From positions 1 through 41,297 of IMG/VR virus record IMGVR_UViG_3300042988_001354: a stretch of DNA of 41,297 bases; one strand, written 5' to 3'. Under the pieces are notes generated by a model. It ran no database searches. It was not told the origin of the DNA and saw nothing but the letters and a program-made list of their open reading frames with translations. The stretch comes from a virus. The position numbers were made by a program, and so were the translations under genes. This document shows positions 1 to 7,072 of this stretch, in pieces (position 1 is the first letter of the stretch; each line of letters begins with the position of its first letter).

Positions 1-81
1 CCACCCAGCTGGCCCCCGAGCTGAGCACCCTGAGGTCCAGCCTGGGAACCACCGATGCCCATCCCCAGCAGCTGGAGGAGC
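1..81. repeat. Terminal direct repeat, left copy
   Basis: Bases 1-81 are identical to 41217-41297. An exact repeat at both ends of a contig is the usual sign of a circular assembly or a circularly permuted phage genome. A minus-strand gene continues in frame across the join, which supports circularity. The 81-base length may simply be an assembler overlap rather than a biological terminal repeat. Confidence 0.95.
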
Positions 82-602
82 GCAGCCTGCCGCGCCATCT
101 GGCGCATCCGCTCCTGCTGGGCCACGCCGTAGTTCGCGTACTGCCGGGACAGGTCGAACTCGTTCCCGCCCATCGCCAGCTGTCCACGCAGGTGGTAGAG
201 CTGGGCGAGCTGCGCGGCCCGCGCGCGGTTGTGCATGTCCCGGACCTGCGACTGCGCGGAGACTTCGAGTGAACCGGCCAGGGGACCTTCCAGCCCGCGG
301 GCGTAGGCAGCCTGCCGAGCGCCGTGAGCCGCACCGAGGAGGTCAACGTCTCGCGCCTGGCTGTTGTTCACCTCGTCGATGTAGGCGTTCACGTCCTCCA
401 TGTTCCCCTTGTAGTCAGCGTCGTAGGGGAGGTTGCCGAACTGGTGGGGCTGGTTCTTGGACTGATTCCCCCAGAAGCCGAGCGACTGGCCTCCCTTGAC
501 GACGAAGCCTCCCGGGAGAATCCACCCAGCCTTCGAGCCGTAGGCGTCCTTGACCTTATCGGTCGCCCACCCTGCCGCATCTCCGAGAACCCCGAAGGCC
601 AT
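1..602 (-). CDS. Putative virion protein spanning the contig join (main part)
   Basis: The gene starts at ATG 602 (MAFGVLGDAAGW...), preceded by a GGAG ribosome site that overlaps the upstream stop. It runs off the left edge and continues in frame at the right end to a TAG stop at 41189-41191, giving 209 aa in all. I do not recognise a family. The N-terminal third is rich in Gly and aromatic residues. The middle (NMEDVNAYIDEVNNSQARDV) and the Arg/Gln-rich later part look helical. The C-terminus is a low-complexity Gly/Gln/Leu tail (LGGQLGGQLPYLFGG). It sits between small fibre-region genes and the giant virion proteins in the late unit, so a minor structural or ejection-related role is inferred from context only. 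Confidence 0.8.
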   Translation of the reverse strand, partial: MAFGVLGDAAGWATDKVKDAYGSKAGWILPGGFVVKGGQSLGFWGNQSKNQPHQFGNLPYDADYKGNMEDVNAYIDEVNNSQARDVDLLGAAHGARQAAYARGLEGPLAGSLEVSAQSQVRDMHNRARAAQLAQLYHLRGQLAMGGNEFDLSRQYANYGVAQQERMRQMARQAALLQLLGMGIGGSQAGPQGAQLGGQLG

Positions 603-611
603 GACGTACTC

Positions 612-968
612 CTAGTAGCCGAGCCCACCCCGGAACGGGGAGGCGAACTGGTACATCTGCTGCTTCCGCTGCTGCTCCAGAGACTGGAGCATCATCGCAC
701 TGGGGTCCATCGCTCCCATGTCGAGGCGCCCCATCTGGGGGGACGCACCGAGATTCCCGTACTGGGCGAAGAGCGCACGCAGGTCGATGGCGGGGGTGTT
801 GCTCTGACCGTCCTGCCCGTCGTCTTCCGCTACCGACTGCCCGCCCTGCTTGGCGTTGAGGAAGTAGGAGTACGCCGGTCCCAGCAACTTGGACAGCTGC
901 CCCTGCACATCGTAGGGCGTGAACTTCATTCCCGGGATGTGGGGCGTCAGCTGCAAGTCCACGGTCAC
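612..968 (-). CDS. Hypothetical virion-region protein, 118 aa
   Basis: This 118-aa protein starts at GTG 968 with a TAGGAG ribosome site overlapping the end of the preceding gene. The sequence starts (M)TVDLQLTPHIPGMKFTPYD. It has a Gly/Asp/Gln-rich centre and a Met/Gln-rich helical stretch (MMLQSLEQQRKQQMYQF) before a Gly-rich end. I recognise no domain. It is tightly packed between a fibre-like gene and the join-spanning gene in the late unit, so it is probably a minor virion or assembly protein. Function is unknown. Confidence 0.75.
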   Translation of the reverse strand: MTVDLQLTPHIPGMKFTPYDVQGQLSKLLGPAYSYFLNAKQGGQSVAEDDGQDGQSNTPAIDLRALFAQYGNLGASPQMGRLDMGAMDPSAMMLQSLEQQRKQQMYQFASPFRGGLGY

Positions 969-970
969 TC

Positions 971-1549
971 CTAGGTGTCGAAGACGACGATGCTGAAGAC
1001 CTTATCAGCCGCGTTGGTCATAATCGAATTGTCGAAGCAGGCCACAGCGACGGCGGTGGTGGACTGAGAGGTCACCCGGCACCAAGCCGTCGAGCCGTAG
1101 GGCGTGATGCTCACCGCATAGGCGGTGTCCGTTGCGGTGTAGGCGAGATTCACCGAGTAGACTCCGGTGCCCGAGCGCGTGACGCTGGTCACCCGGGAGC
1201 CGTCCCCGTAGCTGCCGGTGATGTAGCAGGTAGCAGTGCACCCCGTGCTGTTGCTCACTCCATCCGTGGGCCGCGCCCACGCCTTGGGAAGCAGTGCCGG
1301 GTACTGCATCTTCGTGTGCTGGATGGCGGCACTCACGGACACGTTCTCGTCCGCGATGTTCCCATCGAAGGTGTTGTGGAGGTGGGCGACGGTGTTGTTC
1401 AGGTCCGTGGACGTGAGCTTCTGCCCAGTCGTCCACGTCACTCCAGCGGGAGAGCCGGAGTGCCCCAGTGCATCCTTCACCACGAAGACGGCGAGGGCCA
1501 GCATGAGGCAGATGCTGAATCCGTAGAGCAGGCTGCGAATGTGGTTCAC
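971..1549 (-). CDS. Fibre-like protein with hydrophobic N-terminus, 192 aa
   Basis: The gene starts at GTG 1549, overlapping the upstream stop as GTGA, with a GGAAGGAGA ribosome site. Residues 8-24 (YGFSICLMLALAVFVV) form a hydrophobic segment resembling a signal anchor. The next part (WTTGQKLTSTDLNNTVAHLHN) matches the style of phage tail-fibre shafts, which often start with a 'G..lT..dlN' segment followed by a coiled coil. The C-terminal 100 residues are Ser/Thr/Ala-rich beta-type sequence with paired cysteines (TGCTATC). The position directly after the nozzle-like gene suits a tail fibre or tail-tip protein. The hydrophobic N-terminus is odd for a virion part and is shared with the plus-strand fibre cassette. 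Confidence 0.75.
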   Translation of the reverse strand: MNHIRSLLYGFSICLMLALAVFVVKDALGHSGSPAGVTWTTGQKLTSTDLNNTVAHLHNTFDGNIADENVSVSAAIQHTKMQYPALLPKAWARPTDGVSNSTGCTATCYITGSYGDGSRVTSVTRSGTGVYSVNLAYTATDTAYAVSITPYGSTAWCRVTSQSTTAVAVACFDNSIMTNAADKVFSIVVFDT

Positions 1550-3402
1550 GAGATTCTCCTTCCAATGGGACGAATCTTCATCCCGAAGCCAGCCAGCCTA
1601 ACGGCTGGGGCGTTGGTTTCACTCGGCTCCGTGTAGAGCACAGGCTGAAAGGTACGCGCAACGAATCGGTCCCCGTTGGCGGGGTAAACGGCAGCGACTG
1701 CGAACTCCTCGTTCACGCCTGAGTCGCTGTCCAGCTCCGTCAGGTCGAGGGTGAAGTCGGAAGAGGGGATGAGAGAACCATCCGTGGCCTGCTCTCCCGC
1801 CACGCTGAGACGCCCGGAGTCACCGAGCATCTTCAGCGCCACACCGCCGAAGTCGTCAGCGGGGCGGAAGTTCCCGTCACCGTCCAAGGCCCCGTTCGGG
1901 TTCTCCACGTAGGCCACCAGCTCCACGTTGGAGACAATCTTCTTGAGCACCGGGTCCCCGAAGGTGAACTCCTTGAAGACCAGCTCCTGCTTCGGACCTG
2001 TCTGATTGTCCAAGCCGCTGTGCGCGTCGAGATGCGCCTCCGTTCGCTGGTTGGCCTCCACGAAGTAGAGGGTCGAGTTGGGCTCCGAGAGCCGGACGAA
2101 TGCCTGCACCTCCCGCGAGTGCCCGTCCGAGAACGTCTCCACCATCGCGGCGGCTGCCGGCAGGTCCATCGGCCCCCACCACGTCATGCGCTCCGGGTAC
2201 TCGCGCATGTCCAGCCACCACTGCTCGGTGGGAGCGGTGAGGTACGCCTCTCCGTAGTCCTCGCCGGTGTCCCCCTGCCCGGGAGCCACGCGCGGGATGG
2301 TGAGCTTGTAGAAGCCGTCCTTGTAGACGGCGTGCCAGGCGTAGACCGCCGCCCCATAGTGCGAGGCCAGCAGCGGAGCGATGTCATCACCGACTTTGAC
2401 CGGCTGCTGGCCGGAGGGCATCAGCCACACGTTCTTGCCCGAGCACCAGACCGTCCCATGCGGCGTATCCACCACCGTCTCCTTGGAGATGCAGCCCTCG
2501 TCCTTGTTGATGGGCGTCACCCGGAGGGTGCCGTTGAGGACGGAGGTGGGGGGCTCGCCCTGCACCATCCACATGGAGCGCTGCTTCAGCACCAACCAGT
2601 AGGGCTCCACCATGTCGGAGCCGCCCACCACGGCAATCTCCTTCGTCGCCACGATGCGCTGGTCGTCGGCCACTCCCACGAAGAACCAGCTAGCTTCCGG
2701 GATGAGGGTGAGCGGGTCCAGCGGGTCACAGAGCGCGACGTACCCCGGTTGCTCGGGGTCGAAGTCCGCCAGCATGAAGCTGCCGCGGTAGACGGACACC
2801 ACCTTCGGCTTGATGGCCTTGTGCCAGTTGAAGCCCACGTCATCGTAGGTGTTGGTGGTCACCAGCGGAGAGCTGCCCGTCAGCGGGGCATAGAGGATGT
2901 ACCCACTCTTGTCCGCTCCGGTGAAGACGTAGAGCTTCCGCTGGTAGTTCACGAAGCAGGGACGGTCGATGGCCGAGAGCCCGTAGTCGTCGGTGCCCAC
3001 CTTCCCGAGCACCACGTGCCACGAGCTGGTGGAGGAGTCCCACTCCAGCAGCACTCCGCCGGTGTTGTAGATGGGTCCGGGAGTGACGGTGTAGCGCGGC
3101 AGCCAGAGCAGGAGGTGGTGGTGCCCCTTCGTATCCTCGAACTGCGCGAAGGCCATCCGCGCATACAGGTCGGGGTGGGCAGGGTCCGGGATAACCTCAC
3201 CCGTGATGAGCGTCTGCTTCCACGTGGCGAAGACTTCGGAATCGATGAGCTGGGTGTGCGGCCTCATCGAGAGGACTGCCGCTCCCTTCTCCGCGGGATA
3301 GGTGTTCAGCGCCCGGACGAGCTGCGTGTCCTTCAGCTCTCGCGGGTGGCGCGACAGGCACACCCCGTCGAAGCGCTGCACCAGCACCGTATCCTTCGGC
3401 AT
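1546..3402 (-). CDS. Large tail/nozzle-like structural protein, 618 aa
   Basis: The start is ATG 3402 with an AGGAGGT ribosome site just after the upstream stop. The 618-aa sequence is beta-rich with repeated blade-like segments and many Trp/Tyr-Gly turns (for example YVFTGADKSGYILY and PYWLVLKQRSMWMV). No signal or membrane segment is visible. It directly follows an adaptor-like gene in the late unit, the position occupied by the nozzle proteins of short-tailed phages (T7 gp12-like or P22 gp10-like), which are beta-propeller-like. The call as tail nozzle or hub is inferred from size, composition and synteny. A different beta-rich tail protein is possible. Confidence 0.7.
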   Translation of the reverse strand: MPKDTVLVQRFDGVCLSRHPRELKDTQLVRALNTYPAEKGAAVLSMRPHTQLIDSEVFATWKQTLITGEVIPDPAHPDLYARMAFAQFEDTKGHHHLLLWLPRYTVTPGPIYNTGGVLLEWDSSTSSWHVVLGKVGTDDYGLSAIDRPCFVNYQRKLYVFTGADKSGYILYAPLTGSSPLVTTNTYDDVGFNWHKAIKPKVVSVYRGSFMLADFDPEQPGYVALCDPLDPLTLIPEASWFFVGVADDQRIVATKEIAVVGGSDMVEPYWLVLKQRSMWMVQGEPPTSVLNGTLRVTPINKDEGCISKETVVDTPHGTVWCSGKNVWLMPSGQQPVKVGDDIAPLLASHYGAAVYAWHAVYKDGFYKLTIPRVAPGQGDTGEDYGEAYLTAPTEQWWLDMREYPERMTWWGPMDLPAAAAMVETFSDGHSREVQAFVRLSEPNSTLYFVEANQRTEAHLDAHSGLDNQTGPKQELVFKEFTFGDPVLKKIVSNVELVAYVENPNGALDGDGNFRPADDFGGVALKMLGDSGRLSVAGEQATDGSLIPSSDFTLDLTELDSDSGVNEEFAVAAVYPANGDRFVARTFQPVLYTEPSETNAPAVRLAGFGMKIRPIGRRIS

Positions 3403-3405
3403 GGA

Positions 3406-4080
3406 CTACCTCCTGAAGCGGCGCCGGCTCAGCTCCAGCCTCCGCGGCTGAATCCCGTACACCACCCGGTCCTCGCTCACCAGCCGGTGGAACTTGGCCT
3501 CCGCGGCATCCGCGCGCGGGTCCTCTTGGTGGAAGAGCGCCTTGGCGGCCAGCATCTGCACCAGCGTCTCGTCGTTGGGGTACGTGGGCGTCGAGCTGGT
3601 GGCTCCCAGCGCCGCCGGCACCTTCTGAGCGTAGATGCCGATGCGGTAAGCCAACCCGGGCAGCGGCGTCCAGTGCAGCCTGAAGGCGGAATCGACGGTG
3701 GTCTGCTCCAGGGTGGCCTTGCTGGGAAGCCCGGACGCATCCGTGGGAAGGAAGAGGTGCACGTCGCCGGAGCCCACCTCGGAGGGCGTCTCCAAGTCCA
3801 CTTCACCCAGTCCTCTGCCGGAGGTGGGCTCAGCGATAGCGATGCGGTGAATCCGGGCGATGGAGTCCGCCGTGTTCGACCCACCTCCGAAGTCGAGGTA
3901 GGTCGAGCCCACCGTCAGCGTGTAGGGGCCATACCACTTCGAGAGGAAGGCCCAGGAGCCCTTGCGGTACAGGTCCCTGAGCCCGTCGTTCAGCCACCCG
4001 AAAGCATGGGTGCTGAGGCTCACGTCACCCGCCAGCTGCAACGCCCGCGAGATGAGAGTCGATGCAGTGGCGAGTGCCAT
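3406..4080 (-). CDS. Head-to-tail adaptor-like protein, 224 aa
   Basis: The start is ATG 4080 with an AGGAGGT ribosome site; the stop lies 4 nt before the next gene. The N-terminal half has a helical segment (ISRALQLAGDVSLSTHAFGWLNDGLRDLYRKGSWAFL, split here by a short turn) followed by a beta segment with a WYGPYTLTVGSTY core. The C-terminus returns to helix (DETLVQMLAAKALFHQEDP) and ends in a basic tail (RRLELSRRRFRR). Helix-beta-helix proteins of about 200 aa between capsid and nozzle genes are typical of podoviral adaptors (P22 gp4 or T7 gp11 type). No signature motif proves this; the assignment rests on fold-like pattern and gene order. Confidence 0.65.
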   Translation of the reverse strand: MALATASTLISRALQLAGDVSLSTHAFGWLNDGLRDLYRKGSWAFLSKWYGPYTLTVGSTYLDFGGGSNTADSIARIHRIAIAEPTSGRGLGEVDLETPSEVGSGDVHLFLPTDASGLPSKATLEQTTVDSAFRLHWTPLPGLAYRIGIYAQKVPAALGATSSTPTYPNDETLVQMLAAKALFHQEDPRADAAEAKFHRLVSEDRVVYGIQPRRLELSRRRFRR

Positions 4081-4090
4081 GAACTACCTC

Positions 4091-4696
4091 CTACAGGATG
4101 GGGATGCCGCCCAGCGAAGTGGAGCCGGTGGCGAAGTCGCCGGCTCCGAACATCTTGCCACCGGGGATGAACTTCTTCTTCTCCCGCTGCTCCCAGCGGG
4201 AAATCTCCGCCTTCACCGAGCCGGCGATGGTCACCGGCAGGGTGCAGCGGCCCGCGTAGGTGATGCCGTTCCAGACCGTCCCCTGGTACGAGGGCCAGAG
4301 GGAGAAGTCGTTCGGGGCCACCATCACCTGCACGTGCTGCCCCGTGCAGACTCCGCGCCCGGATGCCGAGCGCATCATCTGAGAGCAGGTCGGGCACTTC
4401 AGGAGCCGCTCCTTGGTGTTGAGCGTCTTCGGCTGCTCCAGCTTCCCGATGCGCGACTCCATCAGCTCCAACGCCTGGGTCAGCGCCTGGAGCGCCTTGG
4501 TGGCGATGTCCGCCCCCAGCTGGTCGCCGGCAGCCTTCTTCTGCTCGGCGGCGTCGGCCACCTCCTCCACGACGGAGGCGCGCGTCTCACGCTCGTCCCA
4601 GGTCCCGCCCTCCTTGTACGCCTTGCTTCGCGCCGTCTCGGCATCCTGAAGGATGCTGTCACCGGACTTCTTCCGCTTCTTGGTGTTGAACGCCAT
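4091..4696 (-). CDS. Zinc-ribbon-like structural-region protein, 201 aa
   Basis: The start is ATG 4696, preceded directly by the GGACAGGAGATACAG leader. The N-terminus is very basic (NTKKRKKSGDS). Residues of about 30-90 are a long Ala/Glu/Gln-rich probable coiled coil. A CPTCSQM...GVCTG stretch near residue 100 could bind a metal, although only three cysteines are obvious. The C-terminal 60 residues are Gly-rich. It lies between the major capsid gene and the adaptor-like gene, separated from the former by a strong terminator, so it is probably expressed less than capsid. A head-completion or decoration role is possible but unproven. Confidence 0.7.
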   Translation of the reverse strand: MAFNTKKRKKSGDSILQDAETARSKAYKEGGTWDERETRASVVEEVADAAEQKKAAGDQLGADIATKALQALTQALELMESRIGKLEQPKTLNTKERLLKCPTCSQMMRSASGRGVCTGQHVQVMVAPNDFSLWPSYQGTVWNGITYAGRCTLPVTIAGSVKAEISRWEQREKKKFIPGGKMFGAGDFATGSTSLGGIPIL

Positions 4697-4711
4697 CTGT
4701 ATCTCCTGTCC
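4697..4711 (-). promoter_or_regulatory. Recurring 15-bp leader / ribosome-binding element (copy 1)
   Basis: On the minus strand this reads GGACAGGAGATACAG and ends right at the ATG at 4696. It matches 14 of 15 bases of the leaders directly before the plus-strand starts at 17336 and 18793. The AGGAG part is a good Shine-Dalgarno core, but conservation extends well beyond it. Confidence 0.7.
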
Positions 4712-4730
4712 TGCTTGGTGGGACTGCTGT

Positions 4731-4762
4731 GAAAAAGGGGCCTGCCGTACTGCGCAGGCCCC
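4731..4762 (-). terminator. Intrinsic terminator after the major capsid gene
   Basis: On the minus strand a perfect 9-bp stem (GGGGCCTGC / GCAGGCCCC, arms 4762-4754 and 4745-4737) with an 8-nt loop is followed by TTTTTC. It lies 28 nt after the capsid stop. There are only about 20 nt between its U-run and the next gene's leader, so downstream genes probably depend on read-through or transcript processing. Confidence 0.9.
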
Positions 4763-4789
4763 CTGGTGTCGGTCACCCCTGACTGACGC

Positions 4790-6052
4790 CTAGAACTGGG
4801 ACGCCAGCTCGATGCGCTTGGTGGCGAAGGAGTTCCGAATCCCCGCCTTGTGGTTCCACTTGGCGCCGACCTTCCGGCGCTGCTGGAGGGGGTCCGAATC
4901 CGAGCGGGTCTTGGGGGTGATGCCCGCCCCCATGTTCAGCTCGGAAATCTCCACGTGGTCAACCGCCTTCGCCGCGAAGATGTACATCGGGTGGACGGTC
5001 ACACCGGAGGCCGGGGTGGTGGGGGGGTTGGTCCCGGAGGTGAGGAGCGCGGTGAGCACGTAGCTGCCGCTCGCCGCCAGGTTCTCCTTCACCAGCCAGA
5101 GGTTGGCGTCCCCGGTCGCGGAGCCCGCGTAGATGTTGTACACATACCCGCTGGTCAAGGGCGCGGTGAAGGTGATGGTGTCGTCTCCACCGCCGCCCAT
5201 CGCCTGGGTGGCCTCCGCGCAGATGGCCTCCTCGAATCCCCGGGTGAGGTCCTTCCGGGTAATCTTGAAGTACACCGTGCCGCTCAGCTGGCCGCTGGCG
5301 GTGTTGGAGATGGCGACGGTGAAGCCGTGGGTGAAGCGCACGAACTTCGGCATGAAGTTCGACCGGATGATGCGGAAGCCGAGCCAGTCACCGACGTGGC
5401 CCTTCTCCAGCTTGTCCATCTTCTGCTGCTGAGCGGACGCCGCGAAGGAGCCGACCGCCGCGCTCTCGTGCAGGATGTCCGCCTCCACCTGGGGGCCACA
5501 GACGATGACGAAGAAGTCACCGACGCGGGGCTTCGCACCCTGGTCGTTCATGTCCGCGCGAGCGCGGTTGAAGACCTCGGCGGAGAAGTAGTCGGTGGCG
5601 GTGATGGCGCTCCGGTCGGCGCGGCTGCCCTCCCAGAACTGCACGTTGGTGCCGGCGTTCAGCACCTCCGCGATGTTGTAGTCCTGGCACCGGGCCATCG
5701 CGTCGGCCACGAGGTCCAGAGCCTCGTTCAGAACGGGGTGCTTGGTGGTCACCTCCGCCACGTCGGTGAGGGTGATGTACATGCCCCACTTGTCCACCTG
5801 AATGGTCTGACGCGAGATGGTGAACTCGGTCCCATCCGGGGTGACGCCTTCGGAGAGCTGCTCCACCGGGACGTTGGTGCGGTTGTACTTCACGAACTCG
5901 GCGGTGTCCCCGTTGCCCTTGGCGAGCGGCTTGGCGTCGCACAGCTGAGGCAGCTTGTGGAGCAGCTCGGAGCGCTCCACCAGCTCATCAGCGATGTACC
6001 GACCCTGGTCATACGTCAGCGAAGAAGAACCAACTGCATTGTCGTCAGCCAC
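4790..6052 (-). CDS. Major capsid protein, N4-gp56-like family
   Basis: This 420-aa protein begins MADDNAVGSSSLTYDQGRYI. Residues 45-75 (GNGDTAEFVKYNRTNVPVEQLSEGVTPDG) resemble the conserved block of the N4-gp56 family of HK97-fold major capsid proteins, where a Gly-rich turn, an Arg/Asn pair and 'l.EGvtP' are typical. The following VDKWGMYITLTDV segment also fits. A beta-rich insertion at about residues 285-365 (ITFTAPLTSGYVYNIYAGS) looks like a surface domain. It follows a scaffold-like gene, as expected. A strong terminator follows, suggesting that it ends a highly expressed sub-transcript. Family assignment is by motif recognition only. Confidence 0.88.
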   Translation of the reverse strand: MADDNAVGSSSLTYDQGRYIADELVERSELLHKLPQLCDAKPLAKGNGDTAEFVKYNRTNVPVEQLSEGVTPDGTEFTISRQTIQVDKWGMYITLTDVAEVTTKHPVLNEALDLVADAMARCQDYNIAEVLNAGTNVQFWEGSRADRSAITATDYFSAEVFNRARADMNDQGAKPRVGDFFVIVCGPQVEADILHESAAVGSFAASAQQQKMDKLEKGHVGDWLGFRIIRSNFMPKFVRFTHGFTVAISNTASGQLSGTVYFKITRKDLTRGFEEAICAEATQAMGGGGDDTITFTAPLTSGYVYNIYAGSATGDANLWLVKENLAASGSYVLTALLTSGTNPPTTPASGVTVHPMYIFAAKAVDHVEISELNMGAGITPKTRSDSDPLQQRRKVGAKWNHKAGIRNSFATKRIELASQF

Positions 6053-6095
6053 GGGGACAGCCTCCTATGTTCGGGGGAAACCCCCGGGTTGTGGA

Positions 6096-6770
6096 CTACC
6101 AGCCGCCGCTCTTGTCGAGTCGGTCAGCCCAGTACTTGCCGCCGTCCTTCATGCGTTCCCGGCGGGTGAGCTGCTGAGGGTCGGGCGCCTCGGCCTGCCC
6201 GCGGGGGGCGGTGCGCCCGGGGCGCTCCACCACGGCGTGGCGGTTGTGCGCCTGCACCGTGTGCTCCCCCGTCCCGCCAGCTCCAGCCCGAACGGGCTTG
6301 CCCTGCTCAGCGAGGATGCCCGCGGTGTAGCGCAGCGCATCGAAGCGGGAGGGCGGCTTCCCCGCGAAGGTCATCCCCGAGCGCTTCCACATCTCGTAGG
6401 TCTGCTCCGTCGCCTGGACCGCTTCCGGGGTGAAGCCCATCTGCGTCACGTGCTGCTGGTACGCCAGGAAGTCCGCGCGCTCGTCCACCTGCGCAATCTT
6501 CTGGTCGAGGGCCTGGGAAGCGCGGGCGAGGGCGCGCTGAGTGGCGGGGTCGATGTTCGCGTCGTCGTCCCCCTCTTGCCCGCCGCCTTGCGCCGGGGCC
6601 GGGGGCGACTGCATCCCCTGGTACACCTGCGCCATGAACTGCTCCTGGCGGCTGTTCATGGCCTCGATGCGCTGCATCAGCGCCGACATGTCCGGGGCCG
6701 GAGCCGCCGGAGCCGGAGCTGCGCCTGCACCCTCACCCGCGCTTCCACCGTTCTGAGTCTCGTCGCTCAT
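6096..6770 (-). CDS. Scaffolding-like protein, 224 aa
   Basis: The start ATG 6770 overlaps the stop of the upstream gene as ATGA, with GAAGGAGAAGACAGGACA in front. The N-terminal 70 residues are disordered (Ala/Pro/Gly/Gln-rich). Residues 75-110 form a probable coiled coil (ATQRALARASQALDQKIAQ). The C-terminal part is charged and ends GGKYWADRLDKSGGW. High predicted disorder, coiled coil, charge and position directly before the major capsid gene are typical of phage scaffolding proteins, which guide capsid assembly and are then lost. No specific family is recognised. Confidence 0.72.
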   Translation of the reverse strand: MSDETQNGGSAGEGAGAAPAPAAPAPDMSALMQRIEAMNSRQEQFMAQVYQGMQSPPAPAQGGGQEGDDDANIDPATQRALARASQALDQKIAQVDERADFLAYQQHVTQMGFTPEAVQATEQTYEMWKRSGMTFAGKPPSRFDALRYTAGILAEQGKPVRAGAGGTGEHTVQAHNRHAVVERPGRTAPRGQAEAPDPQQLTRRERMKDGGKYWADRLDKSGGW

Positions 6771-7060
6771 TGTCCTGTCTTCTCCTTCGTCGCTTGGAAC
6801 TGCTCCATCTGCTTCACGAACACCCGGAGCTGGTCATGAGGCCAGCTCCGAAGCAACTTCAGCTGCGCCAGCGCACCCGCGTTGCGGAGCACGTGCTCGG
6901 TCAGGGTCACCCCCTCCGCCGGCTGTGCCTGGGTGATGGCGCGCTGCACCATCTCCTCCTGCTGCATCACGAAGCGCTCATACACCTTCCACCCATCGGA
7001 ACGCACGAGAGCAGAAAGTGCGTCGATGAGCGTCGGGAGTTCGCCGGGGGAGATAGCCAC
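6767..7060 (-). CDS. Hypothetical small protein between portal and scaffold, 97 aa
   Basis: The start is GTG 7060 and the stop overlaps the scaffold start by 4 nt. The protein is mainly helical (LPTLIDALSALVRSDGWKV... and AGALAQLKLLRSWP), with no membrane segment and no cysteine motif. The position between portal and scaffold suggests a head-assembly helper. Function is unknown. The start codon lacks a strong ribosome site, so its expression may be coupled to portal translation. Confidence 0.7.
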   Translation of the reverse strand: MAISPGELPTLIDALSALVRSDGWKVYERFVMQQEEMVQRAITQAQPAEGVTLTEHVLRNAGALAQLKLLRSWPHDQLRVFVKQMEQFQATKEKTGQ

Positions 7061-7072
7061 ACCGGGAGATTC

